Source of the DNA: Muribaculaceae bacterium
GTDB taxonomy: Bacteria; Bacteroidota; Bacteroidia; Bacteroidales; Muribaculaceae
Reading direction: 5' to 3'
Assembly (NCBI GenBank): GCA_029061255.1
Contig: JAIDSL010000117.1
Span: forward strand, 1 to 59,807
DNA: 59,807 nt
Position numbers and translations under genes: made by a program. Below are positions 49,315 to 57,627 of this stretch, in pieces (position 1 is the first letter of the stretch; each line of letters opens with the position of its first letter). A model generated the notes under the pieces. That model made no database searches, was not told where the DNA came from, and was given only the letters and a program-made list of their open reading frames with translations.

Positions 49315-51675
49315 ATGAAAAAAACTGTATTGACGGCTGTTACCGGTTTTTCTGTTATCTTGGCATCCGGTCAGGCTTTGAAGAATTATGAGCAGGGAAA
49401 TCCTAATGATCACAACTATGACTATCTTAAGGACTTTGCTGCGCTGAAAAACTATATCGATTATGACAAGTTCCCAAATTTCAAGCTTGGCATAGGCACC
49501 ACCGTAGACCAATATCTGAGCAATCCTACTGTGGCAGGTATGACCAACGACAACTTTACGGAGACTGTCGCTGGTAACGCCATGAAAATGTCGAGTTGCG
49601 TGAATAACAGTGGAGGAATGGACTTCACAAGAGTCACTAACTATGTGAATGCTGCGGAGAAAGCCGGGATCAATGTCTATGGCCACACTCTCGCGTGGCA
49701 TTCTCAGCAACCCAATGGATGGCTGAGGGGGCTCATCAAGGATAAGCCTGCCGTTCCGTTTGAGAATCCGGATACAATTGTGAATATAACTGTCGGATCG
49801 AAGGATTTTCGAAGTCAACAGAATGTTGGTTGGACAGGGGACAAGTCAAAATTTGGATTTTCATTAAATTTCTCTTCTTCAGATGGACTGAACATTCATA
49901 CCACTAAGAAAGTAAATTCATGGGAAGTCCAGTTTGTGGCATATGACAATATTCCGGTAGAAGCAGGCAAAACATACACCTTTATCTATGAGATTAAAGG
50001 TTCTGCACCAGGAAAAATGCATTCAAAACTTGGAGACTGGGGTAGTGGAAGCAATACCGACTTTGCGTTCACAGATGAATGGCAGGAAGTGTCTGTCACA
50101 TACACGAGCCCGATCAATAATCCCTTTATGCTTCTGCAATGTGGTGACTTCGTAGGCGATATCTATATCCGCAATATCAAGATAGAGGATACCATTGGGG
50201 CCATGAAGATTGATGAAAAGCGCCGTTTCCTCAAAGTTGAGGCTGCTGCGAAGACCTCTGAGGTATGGGACAATCAGTTCTGGATTCTAACATCTGAACC
50301 TTTTACGGCAGGACAAAGCTACGTTTTCACTGCCGAAGTGAGAGCTGACAAGGCTGCCAAGGCTTCAACTCAGATTCATAATGATCCAGGCAATTATGTA
50401 GATTACAATGCCCTTGGAAACATTGACTTCCGCCCGGAATGGAAGACCATTGAGATTTCCGGTAAATTTGCCAAAGGTGGAAAATCAATAGCTTTCAATC
50501 TTAGTGAGCTTGCTGAAGCAAATACATATTACTTTGATAACATCAGTCTGAAAGTAGGAGGAGTGGAAAAAATCATCAACGGAACTATTGATGGTGATGA
50601 GCTTTCATCTTTCAGAATGAAGAAAGCGAGTGGAGCAGTTATACCTCCAAAGATAGAGCAAAGTGATTTTTATCTGAAAGTCCCTCAAAGCACTCCACTG
50701 ACAAAAGAAGAGAAGCGTGATATTCTTTGTGACGCTATGGAAAAATGGATAAAAGGGATGATGAATGCCTGTGGAGGAAAGGTGAAAGCGTGGGATGTAG
50801 TCAATGAGGCGATTTCCGGAGGTGGCAATGACGGAAACGGCAACTATACACTCCAGCATTCCGAGGGATTCAACGGAGAGGCCACATGGGATGTAGGAGG
50901 CGATGCTTTCTACTGGCAGGATCATATGGGAGACCTCGAATACATCCGCAGCGCAGTCCGCTATGCTCGCCAATATGGCCCGGAAGATATCAAACTCTTC
51001 ATCAACGATTACAATCTTGAGAGTGATTGGGACGGCAACAAGAAACTGAAGTCGCTTATCAACTGGATAGATAAGTGGGAGGCTGACGGCGTGACATACA
51101 TCGATGGAATCGGAACACAGATGCATATCTCATATTACGAGAACAGCGGCACGCAGAACAGTAAGAAAAATGCTATCACCAATATGTTCAAGCTGATGGC
51201 AGCTTCGGGAAAACTTGTCCGCGTAAGTGAATTCGATATGGGATACGTCAATGCTGCAGGAAGGGATGTCCCGACTTCTGAAATGACAGAACAGCAACAC
51301 AAGAATATGGCTGACTATTATGAATGGATCATCAAAGAATATCTTCGTCTTATCCCGGCTGAGCAGCAGTGGGGCATATGCTTCTGGTGTCCTACAGACT
51401 CTCCTGCCAATAGCGGATGGCGTGCCAACACACCCGTAGGCATCTGGACCAACAATACGTTCTATCGTAAGCATGCATATGCAGGGGTAGTAAGAGGCCT
51501 TGGAGGTGTGGAATATACTGGAGTTGATGAGATTAGCACCGAAGAGAATCCGTCATGGAGTGGATACTCAAATGGAATCTACAATATCAATGGATGCCGT
51601 TACCCAGCGAATACGAATTTCTCAGATCTTCCTTCCGGCTTCTACATCATTGATGGAAAAGTTGTGAAGAAATAA
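49315..51675 (+). CDS. GH10 endo-beta-1,4-xylanase with inserted CBM4-like modules
   Basis: A 786-residue secreted enzyme that would cut xylan chains internally. The start at 49315 (MKKTVLTAVTGFSVILASGQ) gives a signal peptide. The GH10 barrel opens with NFKLGIGTTVDQYL and NVYGHTLAWHSQQPNGWLRG, is interrupted by two beta-sandwich modules of CBM4 type (about residues 152-292 and 297-417), and resumes with KAWDVVNEAISGGG (acid/base Glu498), INDYNLESDWDG, IDGIGTQMHI and VRVSEFDMGY (nucleophile Glu639). The last 40 residues (NGIYNINGCRYP, LPSGFYIIDGKVVKK) resemble a type IX secretion sorting tail. Modules within the barrel are known in Bacteroidetes xylan enzymes. No other xylan gene is nearby. 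Confidence 0.93.
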   Translation: MKKTVLTAVTGFSVILASGQALKNYEQGNPNDHNYDYLKDFAALKNYIDYDKFPNFKLGIGTTVDQYLSNPTVAGMTNDNFTETVAGNAMKMSSCVNNSGGMDFTRVTNYVNAAEKAGINVYGHTLAWHSQQPNGWLRGLIKDKPAVPFENPDTIVNITVGSKDFRSQQNVGWTGDKSKFGFSLNFSSSDGLNIHTTKKVNSWEVQFVAYDNIPVEAGKTYTFIYEIKGSAPGKMHSKLGDWGSGSNTDFAFTDEWQEVSVTYTSPINNPFMLLQCGDFVGDIYIRNIKIEDTIGAMKIDEKRRFLKVEAAAKTSEVWDNQFWILTSEPFTAGQSYVFTAEVRADKAAKASTQIHNDPGNYVDYNALGNIDFRPEWKTIEISGKFAKGGKSIAFNLSELAEANTYYFDNISLKVGGVEKIINGTIDGDELSSFRMKKASGAVIPPKIEQSDFYLKVPQSTPLTKEEKRDILCDAMEKWIKGMMNACGGKVKAWDVVNEAISGGGNDGNGNYTLQHSEGFNGEATWDVGGDAFYWQDHMGDLEYIRSAVRYARQYGPEDIKLFINDYNLESDWDGNKKLKSLINWIDKWEADGVTYIDGIGTQMHISYYENSGTQNSKKNAITNMFKLMAASGKLVRVSEFDMGYVNAAGRDVPTSEMTEQQHKNMADYYEWIIKEYLRLIPAEQQWGICFWCPTDSPANSGWRANTPVGIWTNNTFYRKHAYAGVVRGLGGVEYTGVDEISTEENPSWSGYSNGIYNINGCRYPANTNFSDLPSGFYIIDGKVVKK

Positions 51676-51696
51676 GATAGAACTGTCAGGATAGAT

Positions 51697-53103
51697 ATGA
51701 ATCTGAAATGCCCGAATTGCAATGCGACTTTTGAAGTCGATGAAAACCATTATGCTGCTCTACTCGCTCAGGTGAGAAATGCAGAGTTTGATGCGGAAAT
51801 CAAGCGCCGTCTGAATGAACTCTCGGAAATTCAAAAAGCCAAGGAAGAGTCAAATAAGGCGAAGGCTGAACAGAAATTGGAAAAGACTGTCTCAGCCAAA
51901 GATTCCGAGATTAATAGTCTCAAGACAGAGATTGAGCGCCTAAAGGCCATAGTAGCAAACTATGATACGGTGAAGAAAGCCGACATGGAGACATTGACTG
52001 TCAAGTCAAGTCAACGCCTTGCTGAGATGTCTGCTCTTAAGGATAAGGAGATTGCTGAACTCAAAAACAAAATAACAGAGAGTGAAAGCAAGCATAAACT
52101 CGACATTACCAACCAACGCAACAGCAATCGAGAGGAACTTCATCAGAAGGAGAAAGAGATCACCGAACTTGCGTCGAGGCTCGAATCACTCAAGGCTGAG
52201 GCAAAGAATCGAGAACTCGAGCTCCGCAACAGTCATGAGATAATGATGAAGGCAAAAGATGAGGAGATAGAACGCTACAAGGATATGAAAAGCCGGCTAT
52301 CGACAAAGATGATAGGGGAGACTCTTGAGCAGCATTGCATGAACACTTTCAATCTTGCCCGGAGCATGGGGCAGTTTGCAGATGCATATTTCGAGAAGGA
52401 CAATGATGCAAGTAGCGGGACTAAAGGTGACTTCATCTTCCGAGACTATATCGATGGGCAAGAATGTCTATCCATTATGTTTGAGATGAAGAATGAGGCT
52501 GATACCACCGCCACTAAGCATAAGAATGAGGACTTCTTTGCCAAGCTTGACAAAGACCGAAATGAAAAGAAATGTGAGTATGCCGTGCTCGTGAGCCTTC
52601 TTGAAATAGATAGTGAACTCTACAATAATGGTATTGTGGATGTGTCATATAGATATCCTAAGATGTTTGTAGTCCGTCCGCAGTTCTTTATGCCTGTTAT
52701 TGCTCTACTGTCGAAGGCTGCGCGAAGAAGTGCGGAGACGGTCTTGGCGCTGCGTGCTGAATTGGTAGAAGCTAAGGCACAAAGCATCGACGTGACTAAA
52801 TTTGAGGAGCGGCGTGACAAGTTTGCTGCCGAGTTCATGAAGTTTGTAGATGGTCATCGCAAGAAGCATGAAGATGCAATGGATGCCATCGACAAGGCAA
52901 TAGCAAGTGCAGAAAAACAGATAGATTCACTCCGAAAAATCAAGAATCTATTTGACACAAGCACTCAGAAACTGGTGCGTGCCGGAGAAGTGATAGAAAA
53001 CGATTTCACTATAAAGAAGCTCACACATGGAAATCCTACAATGCGTGCTAAGTTTCAGGAAGCTCGCTTGAAGGTTGATCTAGACGCTCCAGAACTTGAG
53101 TGA
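51697..53103 (+). CDS. DUF2130 protein with coiled coil and PD-(D/E)xK nuclease-like domain
   Basis: A 468-residue cytoplasmic protein. It begins with a CxxC knuckle (LKCPNCNATFEVDE), then has about 170 residues of charged coiled coil (residues 30-210), then the DUF2130 core: GETLEQHCMNTFNLARSMGQ, TKGDFIFRDYIDGQECLS and IMFEMKNEAD. The Asp and the E-x-K here fit a PD-(D/E)xK nuclease centre, as in RmuC relatives. A second helical region closes the protein. The architecture suggests a DNA-associated ATP-independent nuclease, but the role is unknown. It follows the xylanase gene by 21 bp, which suggests readthrough, and ends at the strong terminator at 53169. Confidence 0.85.
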   Translation: MNLKCPNCNATFEVDENHYAALLAQVRNAEFDAEIKRRLNELSEIQKAKEESNKAKAEQKLEKTVSAKDSEINSLKTEIERLKAIVANYDTVKKADMETLTVKSSQRLAEMSALKDKEIAELKNKITESESKHKLDITNQRNSNREELHQKEKEITELASRLESLKAEAKNRELELRNSHEIMMKAKDEEIERYKDMKSRLSTKMIGETLEQHCMNTFNLARSMGQFADAYFEKDNDASSGTKGDFIFRDYIDGQECLSIMFEMKNEADTTATKHKNEDFFAKLDKDRNEKKCEYAVLVSLLEIDSELYNNGIVDVSYRYPKMFVVRPQFFMPVIALLSKAARRSAETVLALRAELVEAKAQSIDVTKFEERRDKFAAEFMKFVDGHRKKHEDAMDAIDKAIASAEKQIDSLRKIKNLFDTSTQKLVRAGEVIENDFTIKKLTHGNPTMRAKFQEARLKVDLDAPELE

Positions 53104-53168
53104 TTGATATGCCTGGCAAGCAATATGGAATAAGTTGCTTCTCATCCTTGACATAGAAACAATATAGA

Positions 53169-53199
53169 GAAAAACTGACTATTAAATAGTCGGTTTTTC
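53169..53199 (+). terminator. Terminator after the DUF2130 gene
   Basis: A 14-bp stem (GAAAAACTGACTAT and ATAGTCGGTTTTTC, one G-T pair) with a TAA loop, followed by TTTTA, 65 bp past the stop codon. Confidence 0.85.
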
Positions 53200-53387
53200 T
53201 TTTATATGTGTTTCATTTTTCTTAATTAGTTTACGATTATATAATATTTAAGACATAAGTGTTAAATATCAACATAAATATGAACCATTCATAAAACAGT
53301 TTCGTTATAGTTTCGAAATCTCCCCTCAATCACCAATTCAATTTGAGATTATAACTGACAATTAAGAATACGATAAATCTATACGAC

Positions 53388-53729
53388 ATGATAACCGACC
53401 GAGTAATTAAGGAAATCTATAAGAAATACAATAAGGCCGCCAAGAAACCGGAGGATCTTCGGCTTGATCATTTCATTGATATGCTTGCTCCATACCATCA
53501 TATACGCGTCAATGGCAATGAAGTGATTTTTGAAGACCAAGAAGAGTTTAGTCCGTTTCGCAGATTCCTTTTGAGAGGACTCAATGGTATTCTTGAATTC
53601 GATCGGCAAGTGGCATTCGTATTCCGTAATCATATACTTTTTCTTGGAAAGGATTCCAACGACATGCGCGTGCATATGCGCCCATGTGAAGACCGCCAGA
53701 ATATCTTCCAGCGAATATTTGCGCGTTAA
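53388..53729 (+). CDS. Small protein of unknown function
   Basis: A 113-residue protein, basic and without signal or membrane segment. The N-terminal half is helical and charged (VIKEIYKKYNKAAKKPEDLR), and the C-terminal half has short strands (HHIRVNGNEVIFED, RQVAFVFRNHILFLGKD). I do not recognise a family. The plus strand was chosen over an overlapping reading frame on the minus strand because it has a normal amino-acid make-up and is followed by a terminator hairpin at 53764. It is flanked by terminators on both sides and so is a separate transcript. Confidence 0.6.
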   Translation: MITDRVIKEIYKKYNKAAKKPEDLRLDHFIDMLAPYHHIRVNGNEVIFEDQEEFSPFRRFLLRGLNGILEFDRQVAFVFRNHILFLGKDSNDMRVHMRPCEDRQNIFQRIFAR

Positions 53730-53763
53730 AGCTAATAAAAGAATATTAAGGCCTACATATAAG

Positions 53764-53795
53764 AAATCCACTTGACTCCCAAGTCAAGTGGATTT
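53764..53795. terminator. Bidirectional terminator between convergent genes
   Basis: A 14-bp stem (AAATCCACTTGACT and AGTCAAGTGGATTT) with a 4-nt loop; T-rich on both outer sides. It serves the small plus-strand gene ending at 53729 and the minus-strand gene ending at 53818. Confidence 0.88.
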
Positions 53796-53817
53796 AATTT
53801 TATAGCTTATATAGGTA

Positions 53818-54360
53818 TTAATTCAAGCTGTAGTCGTCAAGGCCTTCAAGATCTTCCGGATTATAGCCACCTTCGCTATAGAAGTCTTCGTCAAGCACAT
53901 CGGCTGCCTGCTTCATAGCCACTGCATCTATCTGCGCATCAAACTCGTCCATATCTACTTTCTGAACGGGAGCTTTGCCTTTCTTCATCGTGCAAACCGG
54001 TTCGGAAAGTGACCTGCCGGGAATGATCTCCTTCAGCTCCATGAAGAACGAACGTTCAGTCAAATAATCAAATACAAATACCAGTTTCTGCCCTTCGTCT
54101 TCCACTAACTCTCCGACGGGGGTATCCTCCATAAGCCAAATGTCGCAGTCAGAGCTGCTGCCCATATCTTCAAGAGTTATCTCTTCCTGGCGTTGCCAAT
54201 CTTCATCGCAAAGAAAGAATGAGTCCATGTCATCTTTAGAATAGTCTACGCTATCCAATATTGCATTTCGGAGCTGGAGAAATGAAGAATCTGAGTCTAT
54301 TTCAATTTCGCGTGCGAAGTTTGTGGCTTCGTCGCTCACAAGTTTAAATCGATATACCAT
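53818..54360 (-). CDS. pRiA4b ORF-3-like protein
   Basis: A 180-residue acidic cytoplasmic protein. The core matches the plasmid pRiA4b ORF-3 family: VYRFKLVSDEATNFAREIEI, SFLQLRNAILDSVDYSKDDM, SFFLCDEDWQRQEEITLE and LVFVFDYLTERSFFMELKEI. The last 40 residues are acidic and probably flexible (ADVLDEDFYSEGGYNPEDLE). Despite the name, chromosomal copies are common in Bacteroidetes and no mobile element is seen here. Its function is unknown. Confidence 0.8.
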   Translation of the reverse strand: MVYRFKLVSDEATNFAREIEIDSDSSFLQLRNAILDSVDYSKDDMDSFFLCDEDWQRQEEITLEDMGSSSDCDIWLMEDTPVGELVEDEGQKLVFVFDYLTERSFFMELKEIIPGRSLSEPVCTMKKGKAPVQKVDMDEFDAQIDAVAMKQAADVLDEDFYSEGGYNPEDLEGLDDYSLN

Positions 54361-54422
54361 TGTTGTATTATTTTTAGACTGCGAATTTAATACATTTATC
54401 TTTTATATCCAACGATTTCATA

Positions 54423-54454
54423 AAAAAATATGCTCACCAAGGAGCATATTTTTT
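54423..54454 (-). terminator. Terminator of the M48 protease gene
   Basis: A 13-bp stem (AAAAAATATGCTC and GAGCATATTTTTT) with a 6-nt loop, ending in a T-run on the minus strand, about 70 bp past the stop codon. Confidence 0.85.
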
Positions 54455-54521
54455 CATTTTATTGTGGATTAGTGCAATATAAATGTTAAAAATGAAGTAA
54501 ACGAAATTCAATTCATTTCAT

Positions 54522-55307
54522 TTAATAGCTGTATCCATCAGCCTTGCATTTCGCCTGCATCCTTGATATTCGCTTGTTGATATCCGGATGGGTTGAGAAA
54601 AGTTGGGCCATGCCTCCTGTGGCTTTTGCTCCTGATGCATCTTCCATCTGCTTGAGCTTCTGAAACGCCTTGACCATGGCTGCAGGATTCTTGCCGTTTT
54701 TCTTCAGGAATGAGTAGCCGTAGTCATCAGCATTGTTTTCCTGACTCTTGGAATATTTAGCCGAAGCGAGATTCTGGGCGATGGCGCCAAACTGGGAGTC
54801 GGTCAGCGATGCAGCGGTAGATCCGGTGGATGCTATGACATCCATCAAGGCGGCAGTCTGAAGGGCATTCTTGAATGCATTTTTAGTGTCTTGATGAGCC
54901 ACATGACCCATTTCATGGCCAATCACGCCTAACACTTCTTCATCAGACATGACATCCATCAATCCACTGTAGACCCTGATCGAACCATCAGCACAGGCAA
55001 ATGCATTTATGTCGTTGGTTTTATAGACCTTGAAGTTCAAAGGAATTCCCTCTACGTTTGTGATGCCGCTCAGGATATTGTTGAGTCGTTTCGTATAAGG
55101 GTCGTTTGCCCCGCATACGTTGTTCTGTGCATCAGACTGGGCTATATAGCTCTTTACGTACTGTTGGATCTGATCGTTGGAAATTGTCATAGACTGTGCT
55201 ATCTTGGCTCCTCCTTGCGCAAGACGTGCCACGTCAAGATTCTGGGCTACGCTGCACCCTGAGAGCACCAGAAGGCTGGAAAAGAGTGCCGGAATGATTT
55301 TTTTCAT
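54522..55307 (-). CDS. M48 family lipoprotein metalloprotease
   Basis: A 261-residue lipoprotein (LLVLSGCSVAQ, lipid attachment at Cys18). The M48 domain has GLMDVMSDEEVLGVIGHEMG with the zinc site HEMGH at residues 131-135 and a third ligand in SQENNADDYGY (around residue 205). This compact form resembles the protease part of BepA and LoiP, which degrade misfolded outer-membrane proteins, so a periplasmic quality-control role is likely. It lacks the TPR domain of BepA. It is a single gene, ended by the hairpin at 54423. Confidence 0.92.
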   Translation of the reverse strand: MKKIIPALFSSLLVLSGCSVAQNLDVARLAQGGAKIAQSMTISNDQIQQYVKSYIAQSDAQNNVCGANDPYTKRLNNILSGITNVEGIPLNFKVYKTNDINAFACADGSIRVYSGLMDVMSDEEVLGVIGHEMGHVAHQDTKNAFKNALQTAALMDVIASTGSTAASLTDSQFGAIAQNLASAKYSKSQENNADDYGYSFLKKNGKNPAAMVKAFQKLKQMEDASGAKATGGMAQLFSTHPDINKRISRMQAKCKADGYSY

Positions 55308-55335
55308 TGCTATATAAAAAATTGCTATATAATAA

Positions 55336-55362
55336 ACGGTGTTACTTTCTAAGTAACACCGT
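55336..55362 (-). terminator. Terminator of the methylmalonyl-CoA decarboxylase operon
   Basis: A 12-bp perfect stem (ACGGTGTTACTT and AAGTAACACCGT) with a 3-nt loop; TTTATTATA follows on the minus strand. It lies 36 bp past the stop codon of the beta subunit gene. Confidence 0.88.
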
Positions 55363-55397
55363 CTAATGAAAAAATGTTTTAATTTTGTATCAAATCA

Positions 55398-56561
55398 TTA
55401 ACCAAGGAATGCAAGGAGCACACCTGCAGCCACTGCACTACCGATCACGCCTGCTACGTTCGGACCCATTGCATGCATAAGCAAATAATTGGATGGATCG
55501 TATTCGAGACCGAGGTTGTTGGAGATACGTGCTGCCATAGGCACTGCAGATACACCTGCATTTCCAATGAGTGGATTGATCTTCTTTTCTGATGGCAAGA
55601 AAATGTTGAAGAGCTTCACAGAAAGCACACCTGCCGATGATGCGATGATGAATGCGATGAAACCGAGCGCGAAAATGAAAAGTGTCTCCTTGGTAAGGAA
55701 GAGGTCAGCTTGTGTAGAAGCACCAACAGTCAGACCAAGAAGGATAGTCACGATATCGGTCATAGCATTGCTTGCGGTCTTGGCAAGGCGAGTTGTCACG
55801 CCACTTTCACGAAGAAGGTTGCCGAAGAAGAGCATACCAAGAAGAGGAAGACCAGAAGGAACGATGAAGCATGTCATAATCAAACCCACGATAGGGAAGA
55901 TGATCTTTTCATCCTGTGAAACCACTCGAGCCGGTTTCATCTTGATCTTACGCTCCTTGTCGGTAGTGAAGAGTCGCATCAACGGGGGCTGGATAAGCGG
56001 TATAAGCGCCATATAAGAATAAGCCGACACGGCTACTGCTCCCAGGAGTGCAGGATTCAACTTTGATGTGGTAAAGATAGCTGTCGGGCCGTCGGCTCCA
56101 CCGATGATGGCGACACAACCTGCCGATAGAGGATCCATACCAATAAGGAGTGCAAGCATATAGGCTCCGAAGATACCAAACTGTGCGCAAGCACCGATGA
56201 TCATCAGTTTCGGATTGGCAAGAAGTGCAGAGAAGTCCGTCATGGCACCAATGCCAAGGAAGATGAGGGGTGGATACCAACCCTTCTCTACGCCATTGTA
56301 GAGAATGTTCAGTACAGATCCCGGCTCATAGATGCCGATTTCCATACCTGGCTGAAAGGGAATGTTTCCAATGAGCATACCGAATCCAATCGGAACCAAA
56401 AGGAGTGGCTCAAAGTTCTTCTTGATGGCAAGCCATACAAAGAAGCATCCTACCACAAGCATGATCAGATTCTCATACTGGCAGTTGGCAAAGCCCGTAA
56501 AATTCCAAAATGTGGTAATGTTTTCGGAAAGGAATTCCCAGAATGTCTGTGCAAGTATCAT
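55398..56561 (-). CDS. mmdB: Sodium-pumping decarboxylase beta subunit
   Basis: A 387-residue membrane protein with about ten helices, the sodium channel and carboxybiotin-decarboxylase subunit of methylmalonyl-CoA (or oxaloacetate) decarboxylase. It has the signature regions of the OadB/MmdB family: FEPLLLVPIGFGMLIGNIPF, GIYEPGSVLNILYNGVEKGW, PPLIFLGIGAMTDFSALLAN, CVAIIGGADGPTAIFTTSKL and GNAGVSAVPMAARISNNLGL. The Asp in GGADGPT is the residue known to be needed for sodium transport. It is the last gene of the five-gene operon and is followed by a strong terminator. Confidence 0.95.
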   Translation of the reverse strand: MILAQTFWEFLSENITTFWNFTGFANCQYENLIMLVVGCFFVWLAIKKNFEPLLLVPIGFGMLIGNIPFQPGMEIGIYEPGSVLNILYNGVEKGWYPPLIFLGIGAMTDFSALLANPKLMIIGACAQFGIFGAYMLALLIGMDPLSAGCVAIIGGADGPTAIFTTSKLNPALLGAVAVSAYSYMALIPLIQPPLMRLFTTDKERKIKMKPARVVSQDEKIIFPIVGLIMTCFIVPSGLPLLGMLFFGNLLRESGVTTRLAKTASNAMTDIVTILLGLTVGASTQADLFLTKETLFIFALGFIAFIIASSAGVLSVKLFNIFLPSEKKINPLIGNAGVSAVPMAARISNNLGLEYDPSNYLLMHAMGPNVAGVIGSAVAAGVLLAFLG

Positions 56562-56588
56562 ATCGTAATTGCTTTTCAGGTTTGGGAA

Positions 56589-57017
56589 TTAGCCGATTAT
56601 CATGATGTCGTTGCCTTCGAGCACTGCATCGCCAACGCTTACGAGGATTTTCTGAACGGTGCCGCCTTGTGAGGTCTTGACATCATTTTCCATCTTCATT
56701 GCCTCAAGCACACATACTGTGTCGCCAGGTTTTACGGTATCGCCTTCCTTCACCTTGAAGCTCATGATTGTGCCGGGAAGCGGAGCCTTTACAGCACCGG
56801 CAGCGCTTGCTACGGTCTGCTTTGTGATCACCTTTTCTCCTGATGCCGTTGTTGGGGCGGCAGCGGCTTTGTTTACCTTTACGGGTGACTTGGTGTCTTT
56901 TTCAAGTTCTACATGATAGTGGCTGCCGTTGACTATCACTTCTACCTGATTGCCGTCGACATCGCCAACCTCAACGTTGAATTTGATGCCGTTGATTGTA
57001 TATTTATATTCTTTCAT
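56589..57017 (-). CDS. mmdC: Biotin carboxyl carrier subunit
   Basis: A 142-residue protein carrying biotin. The N-terminal 60 residues are beta-rich, a linker of A, P, T and K follows (SPVKVNKAAAAPTTASGEK), and the C-terminal domain is a biotinyl fold with the site EAMKMEND, where the Lys is biotinylated. It shuttles CO2 from the alpha subunit to the membrane beta subunit. The gene lies 8 bp after the gamma/delta subunit gene and 27 bp before the beta subunit gene. Confidence 0.95.
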   Translation of the reverse strand: MKEYKYTINGIKFNVEVGDVDGNQVEVIVNGSHYHVELEKDTKSPVKVNKAAAAPTTASGEKVITKQTVASAAGAVKAPLPGTIMSFKVKEGDTVKPGDTVCVLEAMKMENDVKTSQGGTVQKILVSVGDAVLEGNDIMIIG

Positions 57018-57025
57018 TGTAGTTT

Positions 57026-57616
57026 TTATTTACGGATGTTGCGATGAAGTTCGGGCTTAGCGCGCAGGTTGTAGATCTTGGAATTCCATGGAGAATATGA
57101 CTTCTTTATCTGGTGGATAGTGAGAAGTGTATGCTCGATGTCGTGTCCTTGTCCGAAATACTCGGCAAGAGCCATGCCGATAGCTGCTATTGTCTCGCCG
57201 CTTGAAAGCTCAGGATGTGCCTGGTCGATAGTCTTTCCGGCCTTTTCAACTGCGGCATGCTTCTTTTTCGTCAGAAGAGCCTGTGATACTTTGCCAAAGC
57301 CAAGGAAAAGCAGGCTCAATAGGATAAGTGCTGATATCACTATACACATTGAGATAATGGTGAGTGAGCCACCGAAAGAGTCGTTTTCTTTCAGGTTTTC
57401 AGCCTTCTCCAACTGGCGCATTCTTTTAGCCGTAGCGCTTACTTCAACGGTATTTGTTTCTTCAGAAGGAACAGCCACCGATTCAAGACACTCCTGCCCG
57501 TTTGCTGCGCAGCACTCCACCGGAGCATCTATCTGATCCGGAGCAAGCTCTGTCTGGGCATATCCGCAGGAAAGCGACAGGCTAATGATTCCTAATGTAA
57601 TATATCTTTTAAGCAT
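57026..57616 (-). CDS. mmdD: OadG/MmdD-like membrane subunit
   Basis: A 196-residue protein with an N-terminal signal peptide (LGIISLSLSCGYAQ), a periplasmic stretch with several cysteines (APVECCAANGQEC), one membrane helix (about residues 86-113, LTIISMCIVISALILLSLLF) and a soluble tail with an AAIGMALAEYF helix. This is the layout of the small subunit that holds the decarboxylase complex together. Sequence similarity in this family is low, so the call rests on topology and its place between the alpha and biotin carrier genes. Confidence 0.85.
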   Translation of the reverse strand: MLKRYITLGIISLSLSCGYAQTELAPDQIDAPVECCAANGQECLESVAVPSEETNTVEVSATAKRMRQLEKAENLKENDSFGGSLTIISMCIVISALILLSLLFLGFGKVSQALLTKKKHAAVEKAGKTIDQAHPELSSGETIAAIGMALAEYFGQGHDIEHTLLTIHQIKKSYSPWNSKIYNLRAKPELHRNIRK

Positions 57617-57627
57617 AGTTTCTTATA

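Noticed and set aside
53379-53771. 130-residue minus-strand reading frame
   Set aside because: It runs through a terminator stem and is antisense to the more plausible 113-residue plus-strand gene.
53818-54360. Plasmid or transposon remnant from the pRiA4b name
   Set aside because: This family is common on Bacteroidetes chromosomes, and the flanks show no ends or transposase.
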